NCBI GenBank assembly: GCA_021784615.1
Contig: JAJYHU010000378.1
Location: 1 to 5,123, forward strand
Reading direction: 5' to 3'
From: Acidobacteriota bacterium
GTDB lineage: Bacteria; Acidobacteriota; Terriglobia; UBA7540
Length of the DNA stretch: 5,123 bases
Part shown: piece after piece, positions 1 through 5,123 of the stretch
How positions within the stretch are numbered: the first letter of the stretch is position 1
Layout of the letters: each line of letters starts with the position of its first letter
Position numbers and translations under genes: made by a program
The notes under the pieces: generated by a model
What the model was told of the DNA's origin: nothing
Database searches by the model: none
What the model saw: the letters and a program-made list of their open reading frames with translations, nothing else

Positions 1-17
1 CATATTGGCCTTTCGGA

Positions 18-1016
18 TCAGGCCTGCGCTTTTTTCCTTTTTGTTTGAGCTGGAGTGTTGGCGGCAACCTTCTGCAATGCGGGCTTTCGGGGGGCGGACT
101 TGGTTGATTTGCGGACAGCGGCAGGCTTTTCTGTAGCCGGCGTGCGCGCTTTCCGGAGCCGTGAATCTGTCATCGACATTGACTTCTTCAGCGTTGTCGC
201 CCTAGCCGTCTTCTTGGCCGGTTTTTTGGACGCGACGGCAGGCGGTTTTGCCGCCTTCGACTTGCGGGTTCCAGCCTTCTTCTTCGTCTCCGGCAAGCCC
301 GCAGGGATATCCATCTCGATGCCGAACACGTCGGCAAGCTGCGAATCGTCAAGCACCTTGCCCCTGGCCGGTGTTTTCCTGGTTTGGACGGACGCTTCCG
401 CCGCCTGAGTCACGAGGTCATTGGCATCCACCTGACGCAGCATGAAGAGAAGTTCTGGCTGTGTATCCAGACGCGCACCGACGCCGTAGAGCACGGCGGC
501 GACATGCTTGCACATCGTGGCCCAGTCGGGACAGGAGCAGCCAAGCTGGATATCCTTAGGCGCGGGGAACAGGCCGGCCTTCGGCTGACAAATGCGCTCC
601 ATCACCGCTTTCGAGAACTTGCCCTGCAACAGTTCGACCAGCGAGGCGATGGCCTCGGTGCATTCCCTCGCCAGCGACTTCCAGTGAGTGCTCGGCACGG
701 CGGTGATGCCGATTTCGATTTCGTACAGACTGGACCCGACCACCAGCGCCCGCACCTTGCCCGGCTCGATCTTCAGATCAATGACCGAACCGTTGCGCAC
801 ATAGGTGCGCCCGCGTGGCAGGCGGTTCTCGAAGTCACTGTAGGCTTCCAGGTTGTCGCACCAGGCTTTACCCCAGAAGGTTTTGGCGATCGCCCGGCCC
901 TCGATGCGCACCGGATGCAGGTCCTTCCCAGCCTTCTTCGCCTTCGTGACCGTCTTCTCCGCCTGCGCGCGCCGTTTGGCGACCGACACATAAGGTTTCC
1001 AGTATCCGTAACTCAT
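18..1016 (-). CDS. SWIM zinc-finger protein with histone H1-like basic tail
   Basis: 332 residues; likely a DNA- or protein-binding partner of the SNF2 ATPase encoded just upstream. Residues 1-205 are the conserved core, starting with a W-K-P-Y-V-S-V-A motif and including FWGKAWCDNLE (47-57) and LPRGRTYVRNGSVIDL (66-81). The SWIM zinc site is C160-x-C162-x6-C169-x-H171 (nt 504-539), the CxCx(n)CxH pattern with all four ligands present. Residues from about 245 to 332 are almost entirely Lys, Ala, Pro, Arg and Thr, with KKPAKKTARA-type segments like histone H1 or bacterial H1-like proteins; this part is probably disordered and binds nucleic acid (inference). The ATG is supported by a GAAGGA Shine-Dalgarno 7 nt upstream and lies 4 bp after the helicase stop, so the genes are probably translationally coupled. 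SWIM domains are known companions of bacterial SNF2 proteins. The family is clear; the cellular role is not. Confidence 0.93.
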   Translation of the reverse strand: MSYGYWKPYVSVAKRRAQAEKTVTKAKKAGKDLHPVRIEGRAIAKTFWGKAWCDNLEAYSDFENRLPRGRTYVRNGSVIDLKIEPGKVRALVVGSSLYEIEIGITAVPSTHWKSLARECTEAIASLVELLQGKFSKAVMERICQPKAGLFPAPKDIQLGCSCPDWATMCKHVAAVLYGVGARLDTQPELLFMLRQVDANDLVTQAAEASVQTRKTPARGKVLDDSQLADVFGIEMDIPAGLPETKKKAGTRKSKAAKPPAVASKKPAKKTARATTLKKSMSMTDSRLRKARTPATEKPAAVRKSTKSAPRKPALQKVAANTPAQTKRKKAQA

Positions 1017-1020
1017 GCTT

Positions 1021-3648
1021 TCATCCTTCGATGGAGTGGATGTCGAGCCTGACCAGGTTGAGCAGTTCCGCGTCGCTCATTTCTGTCAGGTTGATTTCGG
1101 CCCCGCCTTCGAGCATCTCCGTCGCCAGTTGTTGCTTGGACCTGATCAGACTGTCGATACGCTCTTCGATGGTGCCCCGGCAGACGAACTTGTGTGCCAG
1201 TACATTGCGGTGCTGGCCGATACGCCAGGCACGGTCCGTGGCCTGGTTTTCCACGGCAGGATTCCACCAGCGATCAAAGTGGATCACATGTGAGGCGGCG
1301 GTCAGATTCAGTCCGGTTCCGCCCGCCTTGAGCGACAGGACGAAAAATGGGCATTGTTCATCTTCCTGGAAGCGATTGACAAGTTCGCGACGCTTGGCTA
1401 CCGGCGTACCGCCATGCAATACCAGGCCTGCGCGCCCGAAAATATTGCCTAGGAAAGCCGCCAGCGGCGCGGTGGTCTCCCTGAACTGGGTAAAGACCAG
1501 CATCTTTTCCTGCTTGACGGCGATGACTTCGGCGATTTCTGCCAAACGCCTGAACTTTCCGCTTTCTTCAGGCTTCCAGGCGCCATCACCGAGCCACTGG
1601 GATGGATGATTGCAGATCTGCTTGAAGCGCATCAAGAAGGCTAGTACCAGCCCTTTGCGCTCGATGCCCTCTGTGGTTTCCAGTTTAGCGGCCAATTCCT
1701 TGACTGCGCGCTGGTAAAGGGCGGTCTGGACGGGACTCAGCGCTACCCAAGCGGTCATTTCCGTCTTGTCCGGCAGGTCGTCAATGAGGCGCTTGTCGCT
1801 CTTCAGGCGCCGCAGGATATAGGGTTTGACCAACGTGCGCAGCGGGCCGAAATGCGCGACGTTTTTCGTCAATCCGGCAAAGGCCTTCTGCGAACCCAGC
1901 AGGCCCGGATGAGTGAAATCAAAAATGGACCATAGGTCGGAAAGTCGATTTTCCACCGGTGTGCCAGTCAGCGCGATACGCGCACTAGCCTCAAGTTTCT
2001 TGACCGCCTTCGTTTGCTTGGCTGACGGATTCTTGAGCGCCTGCGCCTCGTCGGCCACCGCTAGGTGCCAGTGCATTTTGAGTAGCTTGGGCAGACGCAT
2101 CAGCGTGCCATAGCTCGTGATGACCAGATCGATGCCCGCCAGTCGATCCACATCCAACATCCGCAGTTCCTCCTGCGCCATCGCCGACGGGTGCGCGACA
2201 AGACAGCGCAAGCTGGGAGTGAAGCGTTCGGCCTCCTGTTGCCAGTTGGCCAGCAGCGACGCCGGAGCCACCAACAGGCTGGGACGCGTTCGCTCCAGAG
2301 TCAGCAGCAGCGCCAGCACTTGAATCGTCTTGCCGAGCCCCATGTCATCGGCGAGACACGCACCCAGCCCCATCCGGGTCAGCAGGTGCAACCAGCGCAC
2401 TCCCGCCTGCTGATAGGGACGCAGGCTCGCTTTCAACGCCGGGCCAGGAGTGACCGCAGCCAATCCTTCCGGCGAGCGCAAGCCCCGGAGCATCTCGGCC
2501 AGCCAATCGCCGGCGATGATTTCCGACCAGTCCGGATCGACGGGTACGGTATCGTCGAGCGCCGCGCCCGCCATTAGGCGCATGGCCTGCCCGAAGGGCA
2601 GCCCGCCCGCCGCCGCATCCTTGATACCCTGAAAACTCGCGACGAGCCGCGCGAGCCGGTCGCTGTCCACCTCGACCCACTGGCCGCGTATCCATTGCAA
2701 CCCGGCGCTCGCCGCCAGCAGTTGCTGAATTTCGGCGGGGGTCAGCGATTGCCCGCCAAGCGTGACTTCCACTTGAAAGTCGAGCAGGGCATCCATCCCA
2801 AGCAGCGAGGGATTCTTGTGGCCCACAGTTGCGGAGACCTTGGGCCGGGCGGGTCGATCAGCAGCCCATGTCTTGGGCATGCGCACGACGATGCCCGCCC
2901 CTTGCATATGCGGCACGTCCCTTAGGAAAAGCACCGCCTCATCAACGCCCCAGCGCAAGGGGTGATAGATTTCGCCTTCGCTCACCAGGGCCGCCAGCCA
3001 AGCGCAGTTTTCTGCCGCCTTTTGCACCGGCTGGAGCAGAGACAGAAGCTGAGCCTTTTTTTTGCCGCCAGAGAACTCCATCATCGCTTGCGAAAGCGGC
3101 ATGTGTTGCGCTGCACCAGTGGCCGACAAGCGCGATGTGTAGGTGGCAAGAAAAGCGAAGGGGTATTCCGCATCCTTGCGGTTTTCGGCAAGGTTGAAAT
3201 GTACGCGCCCGACGAGATTCCAGGCCGGATGTTTAGCTTTGAGAAAATCTTGCAGCGGCCCGCTGTAGGCCGCCAGCTCGGTCTTCACGGCGGCCTCGAT
3301 TTCCGCCCAGAGCGCAAGGAGGATGTCCGGCGCCAGATACTCCGCCCCCGTCATCGGCGGCGCATCCAGGCACAGGGTCTCGAGAGCCAGTGCATCGGGG
3401 GCAGCGACAGAAATCTCGCCGTCTTCCGGCGTAGCGGTCAGGGCCGTCACAAAACGAGCCGCGAAATCCCGCCAGAAGGCCCAGGGGGGAGGTAGTACGG
3501 TGCCGACTTCCGCAGCGCCCAGATGCAGCAGGCCGTGTCCCGCGCCTCGTGAAAAGGCGGCGGCCAGCGCATCGGACACACTCGGCGCACCCGGTTCTGT
3601 GCTGAACTGGAGATGTCCCCTGGGCGTCAATTGCACGGTGGCGTTCAT
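1021..3648 (-). CDS. SNF2-family DEAD/DEAH-box ATPase (helicase-like, SWI2/SNF2)
   Basis: 875 residues; predicted ATP-driven DNA translocase that remodels or strips nucleoprotein, cytoplasmic. Residues 1 to about 400 form an N-terminal region; near 268-330 it resembles the SNF2-associated domain of bacterial SNF2 proteins (K-V-S-A-T-V-G, then LGMDALLDFQVEVTLGG). The two RecA-like lobes follow: Q-like RPYQQAGVRWL (410-420), motif I DDMGLGKT (434-441, nt 2326-2349), Ia LLVAPASLLANW (458-469), II DEAQ (533-536), III LTGTPVENR (560-568), IV VFTQF (718-722), V GGTGLNLT (776-783) and VI DRAWRIGQ (805-812). DEAQ in place of DEAH is usual for bacterial and archaeal SNF2 proteins, so it is not a defect. 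The length is typical for the family and no motif is missing. There is no SWIM domain in this protein; it is encoded by the next gene. The ATG is supported by AGGAAG 9 nt upstream. The start lies 33 bp after the RhuM remnant's stop, with a 9-bp inverted repeat in between. Confidence 0.96.
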   Translation of the reverse strand: MNATVQLTPRGHLQFSTEPGAPSVSDALAAAFSRGAGHGLLHLGAAEVGTVLPPPWAFWRDFAARFVTALTATPEDGEISVAAPDALALETLCLDAPPMTGAEYLAPDILLALWAEIEAAVKTELAAYSGPLQDFLKAKHPAWNLVGRVHFNLAENRKDAEYPFAFLATYTSRLSATGAAQHMPLSQAMMEFSGGKKKAQLLSLLQPVQKAAENCAWLAALVSEGEIYHPLRWGVDEAVLFLRDVPHMQGAGIVVRMPKTWAADRPARPKVSATVGHKNPSLLGMDALLDFQVEVTLGGQSLTPAEIQQLLAASAGLQWIRGQWVEVDSDRLARLVASFQGIKDAAAGGLPFGQAMRLMAGAALDDTVPVDPDWSEIIAGDWLAEMLRGLRSPEGLAAVTPGPALKASLRPYQQAGVRWLHLLTRMGLGACLADDMGLGKTIQVLALLLTLERTRPSLLVAPASLLANWQQEAERFTPSLRCLVAHPSAMAQEELRMLDVDRLAGIDLVITSYGTLMRLPKLLKMHWHLAVADEAQALKNPSAKQTKAVKKLEASARIALTGTPVENRLSDLWSIFDFTHPGLLGSQKAFAGLTKNVAHFGPLRTLVKPYILRRLKSDKRLIDDLPDKTEMTAWVALSPVQTALYQRAVKELAAKLETTEGIERKGLVLAFLMRFKQICNHPSQWLGDGAWKPEESGKFRRLAEIAEVIAVKQEKMLVFTQFRETTAPLAAFLGNIFGRAGLVLHGGTPVAKRRELVNRFQEDEQCPFFVLSLKAGGTGLNLTAASHVIHFDRWWNPAVENQATDRAWRIGQHRNVLAHKFVCRGTIEERIDSLIRSKQQLATEMLEGGAEINLTEMSDAELLNLVRLDIHSIEG
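1024..1029 (-). promoter_or_regulatory. Shine-Dalgarno of the SWIM gene inside the helicase 3' end
   Basis: On the minus strand GAAGGA lies 7 nt before the ATG at 1014-1016 and directly precedes the helicase TGA (1021-1023). It therefore belongs to the last sense codons of the helicase. A ribosome finishing the ATPase is ideally placed to restart on the SWIM gene, which fixes the SWIM start and suggests a coupled, stoichiometric pair. Confidence 0.75.
3055..3063 (-). other. A8 homopolymer with in-frame A-AAA-AAG heptamer in the SNF2 gene
   Basis: Codons 196-198 read AAA AAA AAG, eight consecutive A on the coding strand. This contains the heptamer A AAA AAG in the phase used for -1 frameshifting in E. 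coli dnaX. A -1 shift, or one extra A from polymerase slippage, would add 37 codons before TGA at 2942-2944 and yield a protein of about 235 residues lacking all ATPase motifs. No stimulatory stem-loop was established, so this may be chance in a Lys-Lys-Lys stretch. Confidence 0.3.
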
Positions 3649-3657
3649 GCCGCGCGA

Positions 3658-3663
3658 CTTCCT
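3658..3663 (-). promoter_or_regulatory. Shine-Dalgarno of the SNF2 gene
   Basis: AGGAAG on the minus strand sits 9 nt before the ATG at 3646-3648 and supports that start. It begins at the base right after the 3' arm of an inverted repeat (3664-3695), so folding of that repeat in mRNA would place the hairpin's base against the ribosome binding site. Confidence 0.65.
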
Positions 3664-3695
3664 GCCGGGATGTGGTACACCTTATTCATCCCGGC
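3664..3695 (-). promoter_or_regulatory. 9-bp perfect inverted repeat between RhuM remnant and SNF2 gene
   Basis: The arms GCCGGGATG (3664-3672) and CATCCCGGC (3687-3695) are perfectly complementary and enclose a 14-nt loop that contains the stop codon of the RhuM remnant (3682-3684). On the minus strand no T-tract follows, so it is not a typical intrinsic terminator in the gene direction. On the plus strand a short CTTTT follows, but there is no plus-strand gene for it to serve. It could be an operator, an mRNA hairpin modulating helicase translation, or an attenuator; the sequence cannot tell these apart. Confidence 0.55.
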
Positions 3696-4395
3696 CTTTT
3701 GGCTTGCGTTCAGCCTCAATCAGCTTGAGCATCCAGTCAAAACAGATTTCGGGCAGCTGATCCTGCACTGTACGATATTTCTCGAATTCCCTTGCGGGGT
3801 AGGCCTTGGCAATATCCGCCGCGACCTCGCCGGCATCCTGCAAAACCTCGCGGTCCGTTGCCTCTATGAAACCGTGGAGGCACGCGTCCCAATCCTGCAT
3901 CGTCATCGGGATCCGTCGCAGCGCCATATCCTCGGCCAGATCCAGACAGGCCGGTACCGGCCGCTGCAACTGCGCCATTTCGGCTTCGGTCAGATAGTGT
4001 TTGGCGACGATGACACCGAATTTCTGAATCTTGCCGCTGGCCGCATCCTTCCATATGGTGAGCCCCCTATTGCCTTTGTCGGCGTCGGCAGGCGGGTAGA
4101 TGACTTCCGCTGCCGTGAGCCCGTGAATGGCCCAATGGAGCTCGTTCTGGACGGTGGCAAAGAAAGGCTTAATCGCCTGCGGCGTGACATCGTAGTCAAT
4201 CGCGGTAGCGTAGATGTCGGTGATCTTCTGGTAGAACGTACGTTCCGAGAGACCGATTCCCCGGATGCACCGCAGTTGCTCCTCAAAATACTGCCTGGTC
4301 AGCACCGAACCATCATTCTTTATATGCTTCTCGTCCATCGCGAAGCCCTTTATGGTGAAGGACTCGATATGATCTTTCCCCAGAATCACGGACAC
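3682..4395 (-). pseudogene. RhuM-family (virulence RhuM) gene, 5'-truncated by an insertion sequence
   Basis: The open frame has 237 codons, and from residue about 10 on it matches the C-terminal two thirds of RhuM-family proteins. Matching segments are FTIKGFAMDEKHIKN (13-27), the YFEEQL...RGIGLSERTFYQKITDIYATAIDYD stretch (36-69), FFATVQNELHWAIHGLTAAEV (78-98) and RIPMTMQDW (161-169). Family members, as I recall, run to about 330-350 residues with an N-terminal region of about 100 residues that is absent here. The family is named after a Salmonella pathogenicity-island gene and also occurs beside type I restriction genes; its biochemical function is unsettled. The first nine codons, from a GTG at 4393-4395, are the terminal repeat of the adjacent IS, and an in-frame TGA lies directly before the GTG. 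An ATG at 4336-4338 has a better Shine-Dalgarno (AAAGGG, 7 nt upstream) and would give 218 residues. A shortened product could be made, but the original gene is broken. Confidence 0.8.
4370..4395 (-). repeat. Terminal inverted repeat of the IS3-family remnant
   Basis: On the plus strand the sequence begins TGATCT at 4370, passes through a CCCC tract, and ends GGACAC at 4395, 4 bp before the transposase stop codon (4400-4402). The TGATC...GGACAC form is what I recall for ends of IS3-group elements, and its place right after the OrfB stop fits the right end. RhuM-family similarity resumes immediately beyond it, which fixes the boundary to within a few bases. Confidence 0.75.
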
Positions 4396-4399
4396 TCAG

Positions 4400-4809
4400 T
4401 TAAGCCACATGCCACTGCTCGAAGGTCCCGGGAGAGACGTACCCGAGACCGGGGTGTAGGCGCTTTCGATTGTAGTAAATTTCGATGTACTCGAATACCT
4501 GCTTCTTCGTGTCTTGGCGGGTTGGGAAGCATTCTCCATGGATGGCCTCGACCTTCAGGCTGCGGTTCCAGCTCTCGATAGTGGCGTCGTCGTAACAATC
4601 GCCCTTCTTGCCTCTGCTGGCGATGAGGCCATGAGCCTTCAGGGGACGCCGAGTGTCGTGCGCGCAGTATGGGCTGCCGCGGTCGGAGTGGAGGCTCACA
4701 CCTTGGTGCCGATTGTACCGCCAGGGCGCCATACGCCGACATCGCAGGTGAGTTTTGCTGTCATCCGTTCGGACAGGACCCAACCCACGACCTTGCGGAC
4801 GTAGAGGTC
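4400..4809 (-). pseudogene. IS3-family transposase OrfB, C-terminal fragment with frameshift
   Basis: Two frames together cover the C-terminal half of an rve-type DDE integrase core. Nt 4809 to about 4740 encode DLYVRKVVGWVLSERMTAK followed by LTCD. The frame then changes, and nt about 4738-4400 encode RRMAPWRYNRHQGVSLHSDRG, GDCYDDATIESWNRSLKVE and YIEIYYNRKRLHPGLGYVSP up to the TAA at 4400-4402. A one-base deletion near 4738-4740, between the codons for TCD and RRMA, explains the switch. The second catalytic Asp (in HSDRG, nt 4682-4684) and the Glu (in TIESW, nt 4574-4576) are present with 35 residues between them, as expected for IS3 DD(35)E enzymes. The first Asp lies in the missing N-terminal part. 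Transposition activity is therefore excluded. Confidence 0.85.
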
Positions 4810-4966
4810 GGGCGCCCCCGCGGATGGTCTGCGCCTGCCGGGCACTCTTACCGCCTGGTTCCGGGGCGCTTGCGTAACGTCACCATGCCATACCCCTTTT
4901 GCCATACGCGTTATGGCATATTCGGGGTTGTGGCCGCTAGGAGTTGTCGTAAGTGCTTGTTTTGTA
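4810..4966. other. Gene-free spacer between tRNA-Met 3' end and IS remnant
   Basis: About 157 bp with no supportable gene. A minus-strand frame starting at the ATG at 4903-4905 runs into the transposase fragment, but its residues before 4809 match no family I recognise. The interval holds the TGCCATA repeat cluster (4886-4918). In genomic islands inserted at tRNA genes this is where the integrase gene or attachment-site arms are normally found; here no integrase remains. It may be the scar of a deletion that also removed the IS left end. Confidence 0.5.
4886..4918. repeat. TGCCATA repeat cluster (two direct, one inverted)
   Basis: TGCCATAC occurs at 4886-4893 and 4900-4907, exactly 14 bp apart. 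The reverse complement TATGGCA is at 4912-4918, so that 4900-4918 forms a 7-bp palindrome around the 5-bp centre CGCGT. Regular spacing plus dyad symmetry suggests binding sites for a dimeric protein, for example a regulator or the arm sites of a tyrosine recombinase. It could also fold as a small hairpin in the tRNA transcript, but there is no U-tract to make it a clear terminator. Confidence 0.5.
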
Positions 4967-5043
4967 TGGTGGCTATGGGTGGACTCGAACCACCGACCTC
5001 AGCATTATGAGTGCCGCGCTCTAACCAGCTGAGCTACATAGCC
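4967..5043 (-). tRNA. tRNA-Met (anticodon CAU), probably elongator
   Basis: A complete cloverleaf folds on the minus strand. It has acceptor GGCTATG/CATAGCC, D stem GCTC/GAGC, anticodon stem CGGCA/TGCTG around the loop CTCATAA (anticodon CAT), a 5-nt variable region, and T stem GGTGG/CCACC with loop TTCGAGT. The discriminator is A and the CCA end is encoded (4967-4969). The acceptor stem lacks the unpaired first base of initiator tRNA-Met. A CAU anticodon could also mark tRNA-Ile2, whose C34 is modified to lysidine. The overall sequence is closer to elongator tRNA-Met such as E. coli metT than to ileX, so Met is preferred. Its 3' end points toward the decayed island, the side on which tRNA-targeted integrative elements insert. 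Confidence 0.95.
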
Positions 5044-5061
5044 ATGTCTTGAAGGTTGGGC

Positions 5062-5090
5062 ATTTTGGGGGCAGGCTCAAACGATGTCAA
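5062..5090 (-). promoter_or_regulatory. sigma70-type promoter of the tRNA-Met gene
   Basis: On the minus strand a perfect -35 box TTGACA (5085-5090) is followed after exactly 17 bp by CAAAAT (5062-5067), a 4/6 match to the -10 consensus. The start of transcription would fall near 5055, about 12 nt before the mature tRNA 5' end at 5043. The bases after the -10 box begin GCCC, a GC-rich discriminator typical of stable-RNA promoters under stringent control (inference). Confidence 0.75.
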
Positions 5091-5123
5091 GAAACGGGCC
5101 ACCCCCGGAACGCCTGTCCCGCG

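Larger units (their letters stand above)
4370..4809 (-). mobile_element. 3' remnant of an IS3-family insertion sequence
   Basis: The remnant runs from a terminal inverted repeat at 4370-4395 to the point near 4809 where transposase similarity stops abruptly. Its gene content is the C-terminal part of an IS3-type OrfB transposase. The OrfA gene, the N-terminal half of OrfB and the other terminal repeat are missing: no GTGTCC...GATCA-type partner occurs between 4810 and 5123. With one end and the first catalytic Asp gone, the element cannot move by itself. The target-side bases next to the surviving end are TATC on the minus strand. No target duplication can be verified because the far end is lost. 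Confidence 0.82.

Noticed and set aside
7..40. GGCCT/AGGCC hairpin followed by T-runs on the plus strand, resembling a terminator
   Set aside because: The stem is only 5 bp, five bases separate it from the T-run, and the T-rich stretch is explained by lysine codons of the SWIM protein's tail on the other strand.
384..1052. Plus-strand open frame of 222 codons antisense to the SWIM gene
   Set aside because: It mirrors a gene with conserved zinc ligands and family motifs on the minus strand, shows no recognisable domain, and is a typical shadow frame in GC-rich DNA.
2043..2052. DEAQ instead of DEAH in motif II as a possible catalytic defect
   Set aside because: DEAQ is common in bacterial and archaeal SNF2 proteins and the Asp-Glu pair is intact.
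3712..3740. TTGACT at 3735-3740 as a -35 box for the SNF2 gene
   Set aside because: No acceptable -10 box lies 16-18 bp downstream (the site reads GAGGCT), and the bases are coding sequence for FDWMLKLIEA of the RhuM remnant.
3613..4581. Plus-strand open frame of 322 codons across the RhuM remnant and IS
   Set aside because: It crosses two unrelated minus-strand genes and the IS junction and has no recognisable motif, so it is an antisense shadow rather than a gene.
4696..4905. Separate minus-strand gene of 69 codons
   Set aside because: Its C-terminal third is the frameshifted continuation of the IS3 transposase; the N-terminal part has no similarity I recognise, so it is included in the IS remnant and spacer.
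4669..5010. Plus-strand frame of 113 codons ending in an MGGLEPPTSAL-like peptide
   Set aside because: That peptide is the translation of the complement of a tRNA gene, a well-known annotation artefact.

Overview
The window reads as a GC-rich proteobacterial chromosome, most likely a betaproteobacterium. The evidence is the tRNA-Met sequence with an encoded CCA end and the style of the SNF2 and SWIM proteins. This assignment is recognition from memory, not a search. Everything that can be supported as a gene lies on the minus strand, so the order of transcription runs from the right end of the window to the left.

Right end (about 4810-5123): a complete tRNA-Met (CAU) gene with a good sigma70-type promoter. 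It is followed by about 157 bp without a gene that carries three copies of a 7-bp element (two direct, one inverted). Middle (4370-4809): the 3' remnant of an IS3-family insertion sequence. It keeps one terminal inverted repeat and the C-terminal part of a frameshifted DDE transposase; the other two thirds of the element are missing. It abuts the 3' two thirds of a RhuM-family gene (3682-4395), whose first roughly 100 codons are gone and whose apparent start lies inside the IS end. This stretch looks like a decayed, rearranged accessory island next to a tRNA gene.

Left two thirds (18-3648): two intact, tightly packed genes. The first encodes an 875-residue SNF2-family ATPase with all helicase motifs. 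The second encodes a 332-residue SWIM zinc-finger protein with a long Lys/Ala/Pro-rich tail resembling histone H1. Only 4 bp separate them, and the Shine-Dalgarno of the second lies in the last codons of the first, so they are almost certainly co-translated. SWIM domains are known to accompany bacterial SNF2 ATPases, often within the same protein, so the two products probably act together on DNA or nucleoprotein. No defence or repair role can be read from the sequence itself.

The least ordinary signals are the IS/RhuM junction, a perfect 9-bp inverted repeat next to the helicase ribosome binding site, the H1-like tail on the SWIM protein, and the repeat cluster beside the tRNA. I see no CRISPR array, complete phage gene or clearly new multi-gene system.
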